Shown: one piece after another, positions 42,869 to 45,725 of the stretch | Layout: every line of letters begins with the position of its first letter | How positions within the stretch are numbered: position 1 is the stretch's first letter | Assembly: GCF_902153245.2 (NCBI RefSeq) | Contig: NZ_CABFWF030000011.1 | Span: 2,343 to 48,067 of the forward strand | DNA: 45,725 nt | Source of the DNA: Pseudorhizobium endolithicum | Lineage (GTDB): Bacteria; Pseudomonadota; Alphaproteobacteria; Rhizobiales; Rhizobiaceae | Direction of reading: 5' to 3' | The notes under the pieces: generated by a model | What the model was told of the DNA's origin: nothing | The model's input: the letters and a program-made list of their open reading frames with translations, nothing else | The model's database searches: none | Position numbers and translations under genes: made by a program

Positions 42869-43500
42869 ATGGCTAACAGCACAATCGCCTCCACCGACGC
42901 TCAACGCCACCCCCTCCTGTGGCCCATGCTCGCCACGCTCATGATCATTGGATGGAGTTCCAGCTTCGTCGGCATTCGCTACGCCAGCGAAGAAGCGAGC
43001 GCGATGCTGCTGCTTTTCTGGCGGACCTTGGTATCCGGTCTGATCCTCCTTCCGTTTGCACTGGCGATCGGGCCGAAAATATCGCTGTGCGCGATCCGTG
43101 ATCAGGCGCTGTTCGGCCTCATGGCCGTGTTCATCTATCTCGGCGGTTTCTCGCTGGCGATCGAGCAGGGGGTGCCGACGGGTCTGGTGGCGCTTATAGC
43201 CGATCTTCTGCCGCTTGCGATCGTGGCGCTTTCGCAACCGGTCCTTGGTGAGAAGCTAACAGCGAGGCAGTGGCTTGGCACCATAATCGCAGTACTGGGT
43301 GTCGTGATCGTGTCGTTCGACAGCATCGCGGTCGGAACTGCTCCCCTTTGGGCCTACGCCCTGACCGTTGTGTCCATGCTGGTCTTTGCTGTCGCTTCCG
43401 TCGTGCACAGGAAGAGACGGGCGACGAGCATGCCGGTGCATCAAAGTCTTTGCATCCATTCCCTGACAGGTTCAGTGCTTTTCGGAATATGTGCATGGAG
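42869..43500 (+). pseudogene. EamA-family exporter, truncated by an insertion sequence
   Basis: The frame encodes ~210 residues of a drug/metabolite exporter: ATLMIIGWSSSFVGIRYASE in TM1, LLFWRTLVSGLILLPFALAI, GGFSLAIEQGVPTGLVALIA and LGEKLTARQWLGTIIAVLGV. Full-length EamA proteins have two five-segment halves (~290-300 residues); here the first half and the start of the second are present, up to LFGICAW. After this the frame runs into the IS3-family end and stops at 43531. The product is very probably non-functional. The rest of the gene should lie beyond the window on the far side of the IS3 element. It is divergent from the LysR gene. Confidence 0.8.
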
Positions 43501-43527
43501 TGCACCCCGTTTCGCCGGACATGTCGG

Positions 43528-43602
43528 CTAGTTTGATTTAGCCCTGATGAACTGCCGTGGGGAAGCCATCTTGAGCGCGGAGTGGGGATGGATCTCGTTG
43601 TA
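43528..43602 (-). pseudogene. IS3-family transposase orfB, separated C-terminal end
   Basis: The minus strand reads YNEIHPHSALKMASPRQFIR and then AKSN with stop TAG at 43528-43530. This is the standard C terminus of IS3-family OrfB (N-E-x-H-P-H-S-A-L, S-P-R-x-F). It continues the frame broken off at 45060; joining the two gives WIEDLYNEIHPHSAL. Confidence 0.85.
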
Positions 43603-43614
43603 GATGCTATGGAC

Positions 43615-43628
43615 GAGCCGGCCGGCTC
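43615..43628. repeat. Perfect palindrome near the left end of the IS110-family element
   Basis: GAGCCGGCCGGCTC is a 14-base perfect palindrome 13 bases inside the element and 31 bases before the transposase ATG. It may be part of the end structure or dampen read-through translation from outside. Confidence 0.6.
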
Positions 43629-43659
43629 ATCCGCTTCATCGACAACGAGGAGGCCTCTG

Positions 43660-44808
43660 ATGAACGAGAACGCCAAGTCCAGTGTGTCCGTGTATGCAGC
43701 CATTGAGTTGAGTAAATCCATATGGCTAGTTGCAGTGCTTTCCCCAAGCTCAGATCGTGTGAAGCTTCGACAGGTTCGTGGCGGCGATACTGCAGCGCTC
43801 GTCGGAATGCTGGAGCGCGAGCAAGCTTGTGCGGCACAGGTAGATGGGCGTCACCCTGAGATCACGGTTTGCTTTGAGGCCGGATATGATGGCTTTTGGT
43901 TGGCGAGGTTCTTGCGGAAGCGGGGCATACGTACGTCTGTACTCGACTCCACCAGCTTCCTGGTCAACAGGCGAAGCCGTAGGGCAAAGACCGACCGGCT
44001 AGACGCTGAGTCCATGGTCAGGATGTTCAAATCTTTCGACCAGGGTGACAGAACGGTATGCCGTGAAGTTCGTGTTCCCACGCCGGAGGAGGAAGATGCC
44101 AAACGTCTCGACAGAGAACGCTTGCAGCTCTCGGCGGAGCGGACACGCCACGTGAACCGCATTCGTGCCCTGCTCAATCTTCACGGTATCCGTGAGGTCA
44201 AGGCTCTCTGGGGAGGAGACTGGCGCAAATGGCTGCAGGTGATGAGGACAGCCGATGACGAACCACTCGGTAAATTCCTTGCAGCAGAGCTAACGAGGGA
44301 GTTCGAACGCCTGGAACTGGTTCATGCGCATATTCGTGATCTCGACCGCCAGCTCGAAGAAGGCTTGACGGATGGCACACTGGGCATTCCCAATGTCGAC
44401 AAGGTTCGACGCATCGCCACCCTAAAAGGAATTGGCAAAATGAGTGCTGTACTGCTGGTGTCGGAGGTATTCCATCGACAGTTCGCCAACCGAAAGTGCT
44501 TGGCAAGCTTTCTCGGTCTGGCACCAAGTCCATATGCGAGTGGTGCTGTGAAGCATGATCAAGGGATCAGTAAAGCCGGTAACCGCTTCGCGAGGCGGCT
44601 TCTTGTTGAACTTGCGTGGTGCTGGCTCAGGTATCAGCCGACAAGCACTTTGTCCCAGTGGTATCGGAGCACGTTTGGAGCGGGTTCAGGCCGATCTCGC
44701 AAGATCGGAGTTATCGCGCTGGCTCGAAAGCTTGCGGTCGCCATCTGGCGTTTTGTTGAAGACGGCTTAGTCCCTCAGGGCGCTTCACTGAAGCCGGAAG
44801 CCCCATAA
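43660..44808 (+). CDS. IS110-family transposase (DEDD recombinase)
   Basis: A 382-residue transposase. The N-terminal RuvC-like domain has YAAIELSKSIWLVAVL (Glu in place of the usual first Asp), VCFEAGYDGFWLARFL with the conserved Glu, and RAKTDRLDAESMVRMF with the two Asp. A coiled-coil linker (~150-260) follows. The C-terminal Tnp_20 domain has IATLKGIGKMSAVLLVSEV, FLGLAPSPYASGAVKHDQG with the conserved Ser, and ISKAGNRFARRLLVELAW. These enzymes recombine DNA guided by an RNA made from the element's own non-coding end. GAGGAGG lies before the ATG. The frame is intact, so the element may be active. Confidence 0.93.
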   Translation: MNENAKSSVSVYAAIELSKSIWLVAVLSPSSDRVKLRQVRGGDTAALVGMLEREQACAAQVDGRHPEITVCFEAGYDGFWLARFLRKRGIRTSVLDSTSFLVNRRSRRAKTDRLDAESMVRMFKSFDQGDRTVCREVRVPTPEEEDAKRLDRERLQLSAERTRHVNRIRALLNLHGIREVKALWGGDWRKWLQVMRTADDEPLGKFLAAELTREFERLELVHAHIRDLDRQLEEGLTDGTLGIPNVDKVRRIATLKGIGKMSAVLLVSEVFHRQFANRKCLASFLGLAPSPYASGAVKHDQGISKAGNRFARRLLVELAWCWLRYQPTSTLSQWYRSTFGAGSGRSRKIGVIALARKLAVAIWRFVEDGLVPQGASLKPEAP

Positions 44809-45059
44809 CAGTTCCAAGCGCCGACGGGCGACTGGAGAGAAGAGCGGCTGCCGAGATTGAAGATGGTCTGGATAGCATCCGCCGTGTTGTAGTGTAGCGC
44901 TGCTCTTCCGCACTGCTTGGCCACCATGAATGGGATCGTGGTTGAGATCAGATTCTCGCCGAATACAAGTCGATGCGCCGAGTGCGCCAATAAGCCAATG
45001 CAGCCCGGTCAGGAATTAGAAGGAGATGCCAATGACCGCTTGACAGAACCTCCCTCATA
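44809..45059 (+). ncRNA. Candidate bridge/seek RNA region in the right end of the IS110-family element
   Basis: These 251 bases between transposase stop and right end carry no credible gene. In IS1111-group elements the guide RNA is known to come from this side. A stem GAAGAGCGGC (44839-44848) with GCTGCTCTTC (44899-44908), nine Watson-Crick pairs plus one G-U, encloses a 50-base loop rich enough in pairing to hold a guide loop. The exact RNA ends cannot be given from sequence alone. Confidence 0.5.
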
Positions 45060-45725
45060 CAAGTCCTCGATCCATCCGTTGATGAGCCGGAGCGCTGTTT
45101 CGGCGTCCGGTAGAGCCGATATGCGGATGTAATCCCGCTTCAGGGTTTTCACGAACGCCTCGGACATACCATTCGACTGAGGGCTCGCGACAGGAGTGAA
45201 GCAGGGTGTCAGATTGAGCGCCTGGGCAAACAGCCTCGTGTCCCTCGCGGTGTAAGCCGAGCCATTGTCTGAGAGATGCTCGATTGCATGCGGGGCTCGG
45301 GTGGCTACGAACCGCTTCTCGACAGCCTCCAGCATCATGTCTCACACGTCGGAGCCGGAGATGCCTGCATTCGCGACCGCAGTCCAGGCGATGATCTCCC
45401 GGTCGAAGGCATCGATGATGAAGGCGAGACGAATGACCTCACCATTCCGGCAGGTGAACTCCAGCCCGTCGGAGCACCAGCGCAGGTTCGAGCGCATGAC
45501 CATCACCTTGCCGTCGTGGAGGCGGCCCTTGCGAATGGCCGTATGCTTCTCCAGCAGCATGGCGTGGTTGCCCATGATGCGATGAACCCGCTTGGCGTTG
45601 ACGACAGGCATATCGGCGGCTCGCCTCTCGCGATTGAGGAGCGCTGCGATCCGCCGATAGCCATAGGTTGGCCTTTGATCCACCAGCCTTCGAATGGTGG
45701 GCAGAAGCTCTGCATCCTCGGCCTT
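45060..45725 (-). pseudogene. IS3-family transposase orfB, N-terminal and catalytic part (nonsense codon, 5' end beyond window)
   Basis: The minus strand frame reads from the window edge as AEDAELLPTIRRLVDQRPTY GYRRIA in two runs, through the integrase core FIIDAFDREIIAWTAV (first Asp region), IEHLSDNGSAYTARDTRLFA (second Asp), and SNGMSEAFVKTLKRDYI with the Glu. A TGA at 45342-45344 interrupts it in GSDV*DMMLEAVEKRF; a CGA Arg codon is expected there, so a single C-to-T change would explain it. The frame is then cut at 45060 by the IS110-family element. It is doubly inactivated. Confidence 0.88.

Larger units (their letters stand above)
43603..45059 (+). mobile_element. IS110-family insertion sequence, IS1111-like layout, ~1457 bp
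   Basis: The ends are set by rebuilding the IS3 orfB target: ...CTCGTTGTA on the left (to 43602) and CAAGTCCTCG on the right (from 45060). TA occurs at both junctions (43601-43602 and 45058-45059), so the exact cut may shift by two bases. There are no terminal inverted repeats, as usual for IS110. The transposase gene starts only 57 bases from the left end, while 251 non-coding bases follow it, the layout of the IS1111 group. Confidence 0.85.
43501..45725 (-). mobile_element. IS3-family insertion sequence (runs past the window end), itself split by an IS110-family element
   Basis: The left end is estimated near 43500, where the exporter frame is lost and TGCACCCCGTTTCGCCGGACA begins, a TG-starting end of IS3 type. 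The transposase orfB lies on the minus strand: its C terminus is at 43528-43602 and its N-terminal and middle parts are at 45060-45725. orfA and the other terminus are outside the window, so end repeats and target duplication cannot be checked. Confidence 0.8.

Noticed and set aside
1..45725. tRNA, rRNA, CRISPR arrays, prophage or conjugation genes
   Set aside because: I looked for cloverleaf ends, regular spacer-repeat patterns and hallmark phage or transfer proteins and saw none.

Overview
The window looks like part of a Rhizobiaceae genome (Sinorhizobium/Ensifer/Rhizobium type, Alphaproteobacteria). The signs are HWE/HisKA_2-type sensor kinases, an imuA-imuB-dnaE2 cassette behind a GTTC-N7-GTTC LexA site, an iron-responsive TGA-N9-TCA operator, an RhtX/FptX-type siderophore importer, paired Ku genes with LigD, and short intergenic regions in GC-rich DNA. 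The accessory character (catabolic operon, siderophore uptake, DNA-repair island, IS elements, gene remnants) suggests a megaplasmid or chromid. That last point is inference from gene content.

Layout. 1-4.7 kb is sensory: the C-terminal part of a methyl-accepting chemotaxis protein with a CheR-tether-like tail, a PAS-PAS HWE histidine kinase, and a LOV-domain kinase translationally coupled to a single-domain response regulator. 4.7-5.2 kb is a graveyard with a frameshifted cupin remnant and a deleted copy of the methyltransferase gene found intact at 40.3-41.0 kb. 5.2-13.0 kb is a pentitol (probably ribitol) locus: binding protein, ABC ATPase, permease, ribitol 2-dehydrogenase, FGGY D-ribulokinase and a ketose 3-epimerase, with a divergent LacI-type regulator. 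13.4-15.6 kb is a CHASE4-like GGDEF-EAL protein. 16.2-20.6 kb is a siderophore uptake operon: TonB receptor, RhtX-type importer, siderophore-interacting reductase. 21.1-22.7 kb is a hipBA module.

23.1-36.5 kb is a DNA-repair island. The imuA-imuB-dnaE2 mutasome runs leftward from a LexA box. Next to it lie a small conserved protein, two Ku genes and a stand-alone ATP-dependent ligase. Facing these are a GXWXG/DUF4334-like gene, a protein with two HARP-like repeats, a full PE-LIG-POL LigD and a small stress-like protein. A KaiC-like double ATPase with its own receiver-domain gene follows (36.6-38.5 kb).

38.6-45.7 kb holds a DUF2231 membrane protein, an LLM-class flavin oxidoreductase, a methyltransferase with a divergent Rrf2 regulator, a LysR regulator, and a divergent EamA exporter cut off by nested insertion sequences. 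An IS3-family element sits in the exporter gene, and an IS110-family element (IS1111-like architecture) sits inside the IS3 transposase gene. The original IS3 reading frame can be rebuilt across the IS110 element, which gives near base-precise ends and a 251-base non-coding right end where a guide (bridge/seek) RNA would be expected.
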